A stretch of 64,000 bases of DNA, from assembly GCF_947507565.1 (NCBI RefSeq), contig NC_089179.1, positions 2,063,747-2,127,746 of the forward strand, in the 5' to 3' direction. The stretch comes from Oscarella lobularis (lineage: Eukaryota > Porifera > Homoscleromorpha > Homosclerophorida > Oscarellidae). The position numbers and the translations under genes are program-made. Shown one piece after another: positions 22,260-31,828 of this stretch (position 1 is its first letter; every line of letters starts with the position of its first letter). The notes beneath the pieces were generated by a model. That model was not told the DNA's origin and made no database searches. It was given only the letters and a program-made list of their open reading frames with translations.

Positions 22260-23540
22260 TAGAAATTGAATCCCTACGCCTCTATCTTAGTAGTTGAATG
22301 AAGAAAAGAGAGGTGACGGGGAAGACGATAACTGGGTACGTAGAGACAAATGTGAGTCGGAGTCATATACCCAAGTTACAGTAATTTCATTCGATGGATT
22401 CCTTTGCACAAAAAATCAATTGCTGGAGAACTAAGAGAAAAATGTTGAGCATCAAATTTAAAATTTATCGGAGGTTACACAACATTTACATTGGTCTTTA
22501 CACACTCCTTCTCGCATTTCGAACTCTTGCATTCTTTTCCGAAAGATGCTATCCTTTGAATGGACTACCCGCAATCTTCTTTTTACGTGCTTCCCTTCCT
22601 CCATTGAAACAGAATGAAATAATCACAAGCGTAAAATATATTACTTGAATCAGTTAGTTTTCTTTTTACCGGCTTCTGTCTCCTCCTTCTTGACTCAACC
22701 AGTCTCCCTACTGCACAAAACGCGATACGGTTAGGGTTAGAGTTAACCAATAAATTTGATTTTACCTTCAGCCGCTGTTAAAGGTGCTACAGGAAATTGA
22801 AGTGCCAGAGCAATCATGCAGTTAATTAATTAACATTGCATAGGATCCTACCGTAAGCCACCTTACCCAAGGTTGGTGGGGGTAAAAGTGATGGAAGTGG
22901 TGAAAGTGCAGTTGCTGGTGAGAATTTAACGATTTACTCAGTTAATTAACACAGATAATTACCTAGTAACCTCACCCGATTACTCAAGTGAAAGAGGCTC
23001 TTCTGTTTTCAGCGCAAGGCAAAAGACCAGAAAGTAAAATAGGTCAAAGATCCCACGCACTTTCACATACTCTACAGTTACAAGAATGACCTTAGGCAGA
23101 TTCTAGTGATTCCTAAAGAGAACATTTACATAAATAGAGAAATCCCAAATTTTGGTTATTGTTACCTTCATTTCCTTCAATTCTTTTCCTAACTTACTAA
23201 TTTTGATATAGAAGCAGTATTTGCAAGTAATTAAAAGAGCCCATTACTGCTAAACTTATTTCGGCAATTAATTTGCTTTACTTGATTTAATTAAAACAAT
23301 ATTTCAACTTATGTTATTGTTAACTCCGTTGGCTTCACACCGTCTTTTAATTCATAATAGTTATCCTTCTAATTCCCTCATTTTGGTCTAAATGCAATAT
23401 TTGCAATTAAAAGAGCCCCATTACTGCTATCTTTATTTCGTCATCTAATATATCATTTCTCGATTTAAAAAGAAATATTTACCCATCAGAAAGAATCTTC
23501 ATTATTTTTACCTGTATTGGCTTTACCAATCACTTTTTCT
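22260..23540. repeat. AT-rich spacer with diverged tandem duplication
   Basis: No gene recognised to about 23540. 23205-23310 and 23390-23490 are diverged direct copies (shared block ATTAAAAGAGCCC, then ATTACTGCTA), period near 180 bp. The stretch precedes the first recognisable PIF exon and could be intronic. Confidence 0.5.
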
Positions 23541-23542
23541 AG

Positions 23543-24870
23543 GAGATGCCGTATTAGCTGACCACGGCTTCATGTGCGACGATTACGCTCGTATGGTTAG
23601 GAAGCACTTGAACAAAATCGGCGTTGATTGGAGCCGGGAGCTATCGTAAGTGTGTATTCATGTTGAGCGAGTCATTGTCTTACTAAAAATCAAATACGAA
23701 ATATGTAAGTTAGTACCAATGACACTGATGACGGAAGATGATGGAGTGGCGTGAGTCGACAAACTTGTAAGAGTGCGTTGCTGCTTAGTTAACGACTTCG
23801 ACTTTGGTTCGGGTGACATTGACGTCCGTTAGTTCGACGACTTTGGCTTTCACGTCGATGAGTTTTCCGGGCAGAAAGCGACCGATTTCATTGAGCGTCG
23901 CTCGCACGGGAACTTCCTGATTGTGGTCAACGTGGGTCGCAATGGCGATCAAGCCGGAGTTGTCTTGGATTTCCACTTCTTTGTCGCTTCTGATCTTGTA
24001 TCTTTTCACGACGATGTTCCGAAAGCAAATGGCTTCGCCCACGCTGGCGTACTCCGCGAAATGGTCGCGCGTGGGGGATAGAGCGAAACGAAGCGAATCC
24101 TTCCCCATTTGTCGGCCAAGAATCCGTGAGAATACTTCGTATCCGTGAGAATACTTCGTTGAGCCTTTCGACTTTATCTCCGAAAGGAGATCGATCTTGG
24201 CGTGGAATTCAGCTACATAGGCTGACGGCGCCGCAGCAAAAACGTTCCAGCGAATAGCCGATATTCACGACTCGCCGACGCGTAAGATTTTTTCAATTTT
24301 CTTATCGCCTGTTGACGTATTTTTGTTAACTATAGGATTTCAAGCGCGCGATTAGTCGTCGAGAATGCTTACGGAAGGCTGAAGGCTCGATGGAGAATGT
24401 ATATTACAGCTATGCCATTAGGTTGAGATTCTTCATTCACCGTAATAAATACAGTTAAAATTCTAAGCTTCCGAATTATTTAAATATGGCAAACATACCC
24501 AAAACTAATCTAAAATGTCCGACTCTGTTTACCTACATGGCATTTATAGCTGCTTTATCAGCTTGGATTCTTGTAAGTCAAAAATGTATTATTAAATAAG
24601 AACCTAAACCAAGACCGAAAAAGACAATGCAAATCAACATCGGAGACTGCCCCAAAAATTATTGCTGCATGCTGCGTTCTTTCCAACATATGCGAGATAA
24701 GCGGTGAATCCTTTGACGAAACATGGAACGCGGAAGACGAAGTGATACAGCCTCAACAGCAGCTGCATCAGAAGAATGCAAGAGTTGCCTGCTGCACTCA
24801 GAACAGCCCTTGTCCGGTACTCTGCACAGCACCAATTACAAAGCGCAGGCAGTTTCATAAATCGTCCGTA
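23543..24870 (+). pseudogene. PIF/Harbinger (DDE_Tnp_4) transposase remnant
   Basis: Three exon-like pieces on the plus strand in the right order: GDAVLADHGFMCDDYARMV (about 23546-23602) with the second Asp of the DDE triad, then SARLVVENAYGRLKARWR (about 24340-24395) carrying the catalytic Glu, then KIIAACCVLSNICE (about 24657-24700), the C-terminal helix usually read as a-x-VLHN. The first piece ends at a GTAAGT donor (23646). Between pieces one and two sits an antisense frame (23785-24108) that probably arrived by insertion. The first Asp and the HTH are not recognised. The Myb-like fragment at 10.8 kb is the expected partner protein type. Confidence 0.7.
23785..24108 (-). CDS. Possible OB-fold protein fragment, 107 aa
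   Basis: One intact frame from 24108 to a stop at 23785. The pattern of alternating hydrophobics (ICFRNIVVKRYKIRSDKEVE, GLIAIATHVDHN, KLIDVKAKVVELTDV) resembles an OB-fold single-strand-binding module of the RPA-like type common in repeat-derived proteins. It lies antisense inside the PIF remnant and ends 30 bp from a short GAATACTTCG direct repeat (24131, 24153). No catalytic motif. The fold call is inference from pattern only. Confidence 0.35.
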   Translation of the reverse strand: MGKDSLRFALSPTRDHFAEYASVGEAICFRNIVVKRYKIRSDKEVEIQDNSGLIAIATHVDHNQEVPVRATLNEIGRFLPGKLIDVKAKVVELTDVNVTRTKVEVVN

Positions 24871-24937
24871 ACAGACAAAAGTATTACTAACATAAAGTGT
24901 AATCTAGAGTATACCAAATTATATATAGGTTATTACA

Positions 24938-25074
24938 TGGGGCCGAGGGCAATATGGGATTTATCGGACCCGAGGGAACCGCGATAATTGCCCGAGCGAA
25001 GCGAGGGTCAATTATCAAGGTTTCCCGAGGGTGGAGGGTCCGATAAATTCCATATTGCCCGAGTTTTCCCCCAT
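24938..25074. repeat. Long near-perfect hairpin (about 137 bp)
   Basis: Arms ATGGGG, GGGCAATATGGG, ATTTATCGGACCC on the left pair with GGGTCCGATAAAT, CCATATTGCCC, CCCCAT on the right, and inner arms GATAATTG/CAATTATC continue the stem around a GAGCGAAGCGAG core. The right base lies 3 bp from the end of the 25077-27274 element. A related half-hairpin lies at 11337-11368. Confidence 0.75.
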
Positions 25075-25076
25075 CC

Positions 25077-27274
25077 CCGTACGGAAAATTTTGTGAGTTC
25101 TAATGAGATTCTCACGAGATTTTCACGTGTTCTCATGAAAATCTGTCACGTGAAAAATGGGACACTCATGAGAACTTCATGAGAATTTCATGAGAATTTC
25201 ATGAGTTCTTCTCATGAGCTTGGCTTCTCATGAGATATAAATTTAATTTATCTCATGAGGCTACACGACACTTGTCACTCATGCGACACTTGTCACTCAT
25301 GAGTTATTTTACTGCAATCATACCTCCGTTTTTCCCTTTCTGTCTTCCTCCCGTTAAGGTTCCACCTGTAGAAAATAGTGTCCTGCTCCCTCCGTCTCCC
25401 TTGCTTCATAAAACTAAAAAGCCCAAAGGAATGTAAATAGCTAGAAACTTAATGAAAGTACGTATCTGATAAATTTTGCTTCCCATGAAATGAACATTGT
25501 AGTTCATGTCCTTTATAGTTCGTCCTCCAATGATTCACTTTTTCCTGCTGTTCTGTTATTGTCTTCCTCCCGTCAACGTTGAGCCCTTAGCCACGCAATA
25601 CAGAATTACAGTTGCCTGCATCTTCCGTCTCCTTTGCTTCAATTAAAACTAAAAGCCCCAAAAGAATACAAAACGCTAAAAATTCGAAATACGTATCTGA
25701 TAAAATTCTTTCCCATGAAGAAACTTTAAACTGTAGTTCCTCCACCAATGATTTTATTCTTAATTCCTTCCCCCACTACAAAAAAGAAAACACATTATGT
25801 CAACGCACGTTACGTGAACGTATATGAAGGTGTCACAGAGGTTTATGTACGAAAAACGACAAAATACCTCATGAATAGAAGTCCGTATCCAGTTTCGAAC
25901 ACATTAAAATATAAATAGATGTTTATACCCTATAAAATCCGGCATCAAAACGGTTAAAAGCGGAAATGTTGCGGAAATGTTGCGGAAATGTTGCCTAATA
26001 ACTCCCTAATCTTCGTGTAAAATTGAATCTTGCTAAATAATTGCGTTTTATGAGAGTGAGCTCAGTTCGTTAAAAGAGGAGGAGGTCGTGTGATCTAGCT
26101 GTCTTTCGAACACAGTGACACCCATCCTTCCTACCATGCAATTTTACACGAAGATCTGGGTGTTATTGAGCTACATTTCCGCTTTTAACCGTGTCTGTTT
26201 TAGGGTATAAACGCCTTTTCCAAACTTGATGTCTTCGAAGCGCCTAGCTTCCTACCATATGCTGGCCGTATACAGCGTCGACTCGACGAAGCCGATCCCG
26301 CCGCGGCAGATCTAAACAAAAGTCACAATTCAGCATGATTCGCCCCGTTTAGAAACGATCGCGTGCCAAAATTTTCCGGAATGGCGTAATCGCGATCGCG
26401 AGTCTTCGAAATCGTCTCAGATAACATTGCGGACGGTAGGAAAATCTATTAACGTTGAACTCGGGTCCCGCACTTCGTAAAGCGTCAGAAAAGTCATTTC
26501 GATCGATATCGCGGGCGACGCGCTATCGAAAAAATCGGTTTCGAGCAAAACTTACCGCTCGATAAGTCCCGAAACAGATTGAAACGGTTCGAAATAATCC
26601 TCGAAGCCATTTCTGAAGCCCGCGACGGTCGAAAAGTCGACGGAAACGTTGAAAAAGCATTCATTCATGGTGTCTAGACCACGTGACGCAATCGCGCTAC
26701 GCTAAGGGGGCCCTATATATTACGCGCCTAAGTGACTAATAAGTAATCTCTGTAAACGTGTACAATTACTTATAAATTACACAAGTTCTGCACACTACGT
26801 ATATTCGCGGTAAATCGATTGAACGGCACAAATATATTCCGAATGCATTTTTCTCTTTTCTGTTTACTTTTCTGGCTTCTCGATCTAACCAATTTCTTTC
26901 CGGGAGACGGTATAGAAGCGTCTCCCGGGCGTCTATATATGTAGCGTCTTGTTCGTCCGCTTTGACCGTGCAAGTGAAGACTCATGAGAATATGTACAAG
27001 AACTCGTGAGATTAGCTATCACTAGGTGAAAACTCATGAGAGATTACTTTCCTCACGACAACTCGTGAGATTAGCTGTAGCTCATGAAAGCACATGAGCT
27101 TTCGTGAGGTTCTCATGATCTCCTCATGACTCATGCGTGTCTCATGATATCTTATGTGCCTGTCATAAATGCCTCATGATTTCTCATGTGTCTGCCATGA
27201 GAACTCATGACATCTCATGATTAATCACGAGAGATAATGAGAAATCATGAGAACTCACAACATTTTCCGTACGG
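25077..27274. mobile_element. 2.2 kb TIR element rich in CATGAG repeats
   Basis: Left end CCGTACGGAAAATTTTGTGA and right end, in reverse complement, CCGTACGGAAAATGTTGTGA: inverted ends at 25077 and 27274. Subterminal zones 25090-25300 and 26980-27260 are packed with CATGAGA/TCTCATG words in both orientations. The interior has no transposase; short frames only. CCGTACGG is itself an 8-bp palindrome, so it may be either the TIR tip or an 8-bp duplicated target. The bases outside (CCCATCC and GTCTAAT) do not match. Confidence 0.7.
25921..26212. mobile_element. 292-bp MITE nested in the CATGAG element
   Basis: Inverted ends GTTTATACCCTA (25921) and TAGGGTATAAAC (26201-26212). Inner arms share ACGGTTAAAAGCGGAAATGT and ATCTTCGTGTAAAATTG, giving TIRs of about 100 bp. 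The left arm has GCGGAAATGTT expanded to about three copies (25961-25995), absent from the right arm. Confidence 0.75.
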
Positions 27275-27532
27275 GTCTAATAACCCACTTATACCCCGAT
27301 TAGCTTCGTTTTGGGTGGTTTGGTGTGCTCGGCTGTGAATGAGACAACCCACTTCCCTTGCTTGATTGACACGCGCTAATCATCCAATTTCGCTCGACCC
27401 GTCCCCTTGCATGATTGACATGTGTAATGTGTTAACAAAATTATCGCCCGAATGATTGATAGATTGATGCTCGCGTAGGTAAAATAAGAAGGGTTTGAGG
27501 GATTCTAGGTAGTTCATCGCGGCGTCTTGCCA

Positions 27533-27733
27533 ATGGAACAACCAGACGACGATGACGACTTTCAACCTCCGAAAAAGAAGCATAGCGAGAAGGCGCGTGC
27601 TAACGAAGCGATAAGAGCACCAAGAAGATTCGCTTCTCCCGTTTCCGACGAGCACTTGAGCAACGCTCAAGAAAGGTTTATTCCTGGAAACACCGAAAAA
27701 AGCACGATGTGGTCAAGAAAGGTGTTCGTCGAA
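27533..27733 (+). pseudogene. Crypton-type recombinase, 5' part
   Basis: ATG at 27533 opens 67 codons: an acidic start (MEQPDDDDDFQPPKKKH), RRFASPVSDEHLSNAQERFI and NTEKSTMWSRKVFVE, the N-terminal SAM-like/core-binding start of DUF3504/Crypton proteins. At 27733 the reading runs into AGCAGGAC, the TIR. The next expected residues (W-L-R-A-R-N) are exactly where the minus-strand fragment at 12646 resumes. The two pieces have matching identity class and no overlap beyond the 9-bp duplication. Confidence 0.8.
27725..27733 (+). repeat. Probable 9-bp target-site duplication, copy 2
   Basis: TTCGTCGAA directly before the TIR at 27734; equal to 12638-12646 in gene orientation. Nine base pairs would suit a Mutator-like or similar superfamily, but that assignment is not supported by other evidence. 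Confidence 0.6.
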
Positions 27734-27761
27734 AGCAGGACAAACTTTCACTGCGCATGTG
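27734..27761 (+). mobile_element. Terminal inverted repeat of the split element, left end
   Basis: Begins AGCAGGACAAACTTTCACTG, about 27 bases identical to 12647-12674. The element body lies to the right. Next to the Crypton codons for FVE. Confidence 0.7.
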
Positions 27762-28069
27762 CGAGTCGCTAGGTGGCTTCGCGGTATTTTTTCTCGCTTT
27801 CTTTCCACAGAGAGACCATCATTTGATGTTCGAAACGCGTTCTTGCATTGATCTGCTGTCGAAAAAGGTCAGAAGTTAGCTGGTTTTGTCTCTAAAAATT
27901 TTTCTCAGACGACAGCCTACTTAGGGTGACTACAGTGTTTTGAAACAGAGGGAGCATATGGTTAGCAAGGAGGGTAACTTGTTTAATTAAGAGATTATAA
28001 TACGCGTTTCTGTTGTAATAAGTAAGATCAATAAAATGATAATAGTAATAATAATAAGTGTAGTATTCG

Positions 28070-29241
28070 CTAGTTGAGATTCTTTTTGTGAGCCTTATTA
28101 ATGTACGTTGGTCTTACGCCAGGCGGAACAAAAATTTTCAGTTTGTTGGATAGGTGTTCCAGAAATTCGTTTGATGTGTAGTAGTCACTTTCTTCGTTTA
28201 CTATCGGTTCTTCATCTTCTTCTTCTTCTTGGCCCGCCGTCTCCTCTACGTCGGCATCACCATCGTTTAGCCCCTTGTTGGCGTCTTTTGATAAGCTCTT
28301 ATTAAACTGATTTGCCATTTTTGTTATGCTTTTTAGCAGAAATGGCTTGCAGATCATGCACTCATTGTCTTGGAGGCATTCGATGTGGAAGGAATGTCCG
28401 CAGCTCAGAAGAACAGCGCTTTCTTTGTCGTCCGTCACCGAGCAGTCGTCGTGATCGCATTTGTACTCGAACGATGGTGGTACTGCACTCGAGAAGCCCA
28501 AGGGGAGTGCTCGTTCATCGAAAGTGGATTCAAACGTTGGAATGGTATAGACCTATAAAATCCATATGAAGAGAAAGGAGATACACATATTTTCTCACCC
28601 TTTTTATTCTTTTCTTGCATATTGCATTCGCCGCTGTTTCTGTAAATATTCTCAAACACCTTGACAAGAAACTCGGCTGTTTTTCCAGCAAGGTGAGAAA
28701 CGTTCTGTCCGGAGTGATGCTTTTTTGAAGGATTTAAAAAGTTTGATATGAAGTCGGAGTTAAATTTTCTGGCAGACAGAACCTTTGCAATTTCACTTAT
28801 TTGCTCACCAGACGACCACGATGGACACTGCCTTCTTAGCAGGGAGTGAAAGATCTCGTCGGGATGCCAAGGTTTGATGAAAAGAAAGATAGCCACTGCG
28901 GAATTACAGTTTCGTAATGTAGAAAGTCGCTGGTCATTGCAATCATTGACTTGTTATAGTGGTGACGTTTCTGAAGCATAAACATCAAGGAAAGACGTAT
29001 CATGGAGGGCTTCCAGAGATCATATATGCTTCCTCGAATGATTGTAGAGTAGAAAAAGAAGACCAAAGGTACCAACTCTTCAAGAAGGTAGCGCAGCAGA
29101 GCATATTCTACGTCCATGCATATTTTGAGACGTGCAAAACTTTCTCTCTTACCCATTAGCCAGCCTCCCATAAGGGCCGCCAATAGCGTGAAGACTCGCT
29201 GGAAACTCGGCTTATGAGGAAGCACTTTCTTTTCTCCAAAT
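28070..29241 (-). pseudogene. Transposon-encoded protein, 3' exons with RING finger
   Basis: From right: an exon opening after an AG acceptor at 29242 with FGEKKVLPHKPSF, LLAALMGGWLM, then LLEELVPLVFFFYSTIIRGS and KRHHYNKSMIAMTSDFLHY (to about 28890), a one-base shift near 28870, then HPDEIFHSLLRRQCPSW, ISEIAKVLSARKFNSDF and LAGKTAEFLVKVFENIY. A donor near 28600 joins to an acceptor near 28554 and the final exon: KCDHDDC, LSCGHSFHIECL, ECMIC, a C-x4-C / C-x-H-x2-H-x2-C / C-x2-C RING-like finger, then an acidic linker and PPGVRPTYINKAHKKNLN to the stop at 28070. The 5' exons are at 13061-15363 on the opposite strand. RINGs usually bind E2 enzymes; a role here is unknown. Confidence 0.65.
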
Positions 29242-29279
29242 CTATAATACTAAGAGCACAACTCGAAACTGGTACGCGC

Positions 29280-29725
29280 ATCTCCTCCGCCGGCGCGTCG
29301 AATTGCGCGGCGCCGAGCTCGGGGCGCGTTCCCCGAGCTCCGGCGCGTTGCGTGGGCCGGTTCGCGAGCGTCGGGGCCCCGCGCGAGGCGACGCGTCGAA
29401 GCGGCCCGAGCGAGCGCGACGTCGACGCGACCGGCGACGGCGAACGTCGCAGCTCGCGCGCGCTCTCGGCGAAGGGGCGAACCCGCGACGGCGGCATTCG
29501 ACCACGGCACCTCGGCGACGAGCGAGATCGGTCGGATCGCCGAAGCGAAAAGGGGGGCGTAGCGAAATTCACGTTCGTGGGCGCGTGATGCGGGCTAATT
29601 CGATTACGACGAAGGTCGGTCGCGATCTTCGTCGTTCCCGCGTCTTTTTCGGTCGTTCGCGCGCCGAATCGCCTTCGATCGTTGCGAAGACGTCGAGGGC
29701 TTTGCGCGAAAGCGAGCGCTAGACT
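29280..29725. other. CpG- and GC-rich block
   Basis: Far higher GC than its surroundings, with long overlapping open frames on both strands that are a product of composition (R, A, G, P, S). No domain, no splice pattern. I treat the frames as non-coding. Confidence 0.5.
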
Positions 29726-29786
29726 TTTGGTAATTGAACGCGCGTCGCGGAGGGTCGCGCCGCACGCGCCTTCATCCTGTCTGGTT

Positions 29787-29820
29787 CAGAGCTATAAATA
29801 TATATATATTTATAGCTCTG
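29787..29820. repeat. 34-bp perfect AT-rich palindrome
   Basis: CAGAGCTATAAATATAT followed directly by its exact reverse complement. No spacer, so it could extrude as a cruciform. It lies about 210 bp from the proposed inversion breakpoint near 30030. Confidence 0.8.
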
Positions 29821-30029
29821 GTCCGGTTCCGATACGGGTATATAAATGTGTTCACGCACTAATTGAAGTTCTGCGCGCGTTTTGTAATATCCCCAGACCA
29901 CATCAGCGGAGAGAACCTCTACGCCGGTGTGGCATACCCGAAATACCCAGATCGCACCGCCAGGATGAGGATAACCACCACAAAATGTTTCTGTGTAACT
30001 GTTGGAGGTGTAAGGTTTATAGTAGAACA

Positions 30030-30960
30030 GGTGTACCAGAGATTTCTTTGGCCACAGGGTTACCTTCGATCACTGTGGTCACAGGTTTACCTGTGATCAC
30101 TGTGTACCAGAGATCAGAGGGGCCACAGTTGTACTTGTGCTCACTGTGGTCACAGGTGTACCTGTCTGTGATTACTGTTGCCCCAGTTGTACCCGTGATC
30201 ACTGTGGCTACAGGTGTACTTGCACTTTGGCTACAGGTGTACACAGGATCACTGTGACCAGTTGTACCGTGATCACTGTGGCCACAGTTGTACCAGAGAT
30301 CTCTGCTGCTGCAGGTGTACCTCTGATCACTGTGGTCACAGGTGTACCTATGCTCACCGTGGCCACAGGTGTACCTGTGTGATTACTGTGGCCACAGGTG
30401 TACCAGTGATCCTTGAGGCTATCAGGTGTACCTGTGATCACTGTGGCCACAGGTGTACCTGTGATCGCTGTGACCAAATGTGTACCTTTGATCACTGTGG
30501 CCACAGGTGAACTACAAATCACAGGTGCACCAGAGATGTGGACACAGATTTACCTGTGATCGCTGCGACTACAGATGCACCAGAGATCAGTGGGGCCACA
30601 ATTGTACCTGTGCTCACTGTGATCACAGGTGTACCTGTGATCGCTGTTTCCACAGGTGTACTTGCACTTTGGCTACAGGTGTACACAGGATCACTGTGGC
30701 CACAGTTGTACCCGTCATCACTGTGGCCACTGCAGGTGTGCCTCTGATCACTGTGGTCACAGGTGTATCTATGCTCACCGTGGCCACAGGTGTACCTGTG
30801 ATCGCTGTGACCAAATGTGGCCACAGGTGTACTTGCACTTTGGCCGCAGGTGTGCACAGGATCGCTGTGGCAACAGTTGTACCCGTGATCAGTGGCCACA
30901 GGTGTACTTGCACTTTGGCCGCAGGTGTACACAGGATCACTGTGGCCACAGTTGCACCCA
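30030..30960 (-). repeat. 27-bp VNTR, array 2
   Basis: About 34 degenerate units of the same 27-bp repeat as 15380-15815, opposite orientation. On the minus strand it follows gag codons TGRAL in frame (GATVATVI...). Long open frames through the array on both strands come from the 27-bp (nine codon) period and are not evidence for separate genes. Confidence 0.85.
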
Positions 30961-31012
30961 ACGCCCGTCCCGTCAGGCGTAATGCGAATTGCTGGATTTT
31001 CAGCTGCCCTTT

Positions 31013-31770
31013 TCATCCCGCAATTGATGAATGACGCTCGAATTCCTTCACGAACTTTTCCAAACGTTCTCCTCCTGGGTCGTCCTTTCCCGAATACGGC
31101 GGAAGCTTAGGCATCGCCATTGAGCGTATGGCCGCCATGAATTCGGCTGGTTCCGACGTCCCTTGTTCCTTTCCTCCTTGAATATGCAGCTTCTCTGCCG
31201 CCTTTCCCTTCTGATCTTCCTTTTTCTTTGTCTCAGCTTGTTTACGACGGCTCCTTTCCTTAGTCGAGTCCTCCACGTGGTGTTTCTTCACACCCACGTG
31301 ATCTTCATCTTCAGAAGTCGACTCTGTTTCTTCCGCGATCGACACTTCGTCTTCCTCGACGTCGACCTCGACGACACGTGCTTTCGTTCGCTCAATTGCC
31401 GCAGCAATGCAAAATGGCGCTCTCGCAGAGCGTCTTTCTCTCGCAACCAGTCCAACTCGGCAGCGCGGCGCTCCTCGCGTTCCTGCTGCAACCGGTCCGC
31501 TAAAATTTCGAGGTGGTCGGCTTGCTCGGCCACAATCCTTTCTAATCGCGCAACGTTGCGCGCCTCCGCTCGAGCGGCTCGAGCGGCTCCCACGTCCATC
31601 GCGGGTCGAGCGTCTCCCAAGTCCGTCGCGGGTCGTCGCTCACGCTTGTCACGCTCTTCTCCCCCGTCGTTGTCGCGCTCGTCTTCGATCGGCGGCAACG
31701 GTGACGGGGTCCGTTCCGGCGACGCTTGCTGGCGTCGCGTCTTCGCTTTCTTCGTTTTGCCTCTCGGCAT
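31013..31770 (-). pseudogene. Ty3/Gypsy-type gag, 5' half
   Basis: ATG at 31770 starts a basic N-terminus (MPRGKTKKAKTRRQQ), then a charged coiled coil (ARLERIVAEQADHLEILADR, LQQEREERRAAELDWLREKD), a frame change near 31345, an acidic/KE-rich linker, and LPPYSGKDDPGGERLEKFVK, EFERHSSIAG, a TGA in a Trp position, then KIQQFALRLTGRAL joining the VNTR. The 3' half of the domain is at 15816-16215. The break between halves is inside the VNTR, in frame on both sides. Confidence 0.75.
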
Positions 31771-31828
31771 CACTCCTCTTCGACTTTCCTGGTCACACTC
31801 CGTCGATCCCGGCACAGGCCGCCAAATT

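Larger units (their letters stand above)
27734..30030 (-). mobile_element. Left half of the split TIR DNA transposon
   Basis: From the TIR, about 340 bp of trailer, then the 3' exons of the element's gene on the minus strand (28070-29241), then about 790 bp (29242-30030) that would be intron or inserted sequence, ending at the VNTR. That last part includes a very CpG-rich block (29280-29720) and a 34-bp palindrome. Together with 12647-15375 the element would be about 5 kb. Confidence 0.6.

Noticed and set aside
26570-26610. tRNA-like GGTTCGAA word (also near 60303)
   Set aside because: No cloverleaf could be drawn around either occurrence; no tRNA gene is supported in the window.
27734-27780. 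TIR element as a spliced intron of the Crypton gene
   Set aside because: The junctions are A-G-C-A-G-G and C-C-T-G-C-T with no GT/AG at the boundary, and the element carries its own gene and a 9-bp duplication.
29242-29722. Long open frames on both strands in the GC-rich block
   Set aside because: Composition (CG-rich, few stops) explains them; no domain, no splice sites, frames overlap on both strands.
15380-30960. CRISPR-like regular repeats
   Set aside because: Units are contiguous without unique spacers, degenerate, and lie in a eukaryotic genome; they are a VNTR.
30017-31016. Cys/His-rich proteins read through the VNTR (many YTCGHSDH-like repeats)
   Set aside because: These are off-frame readings of the 27-bp repeat. 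The frame continuous with gag is the T/V-rich one.
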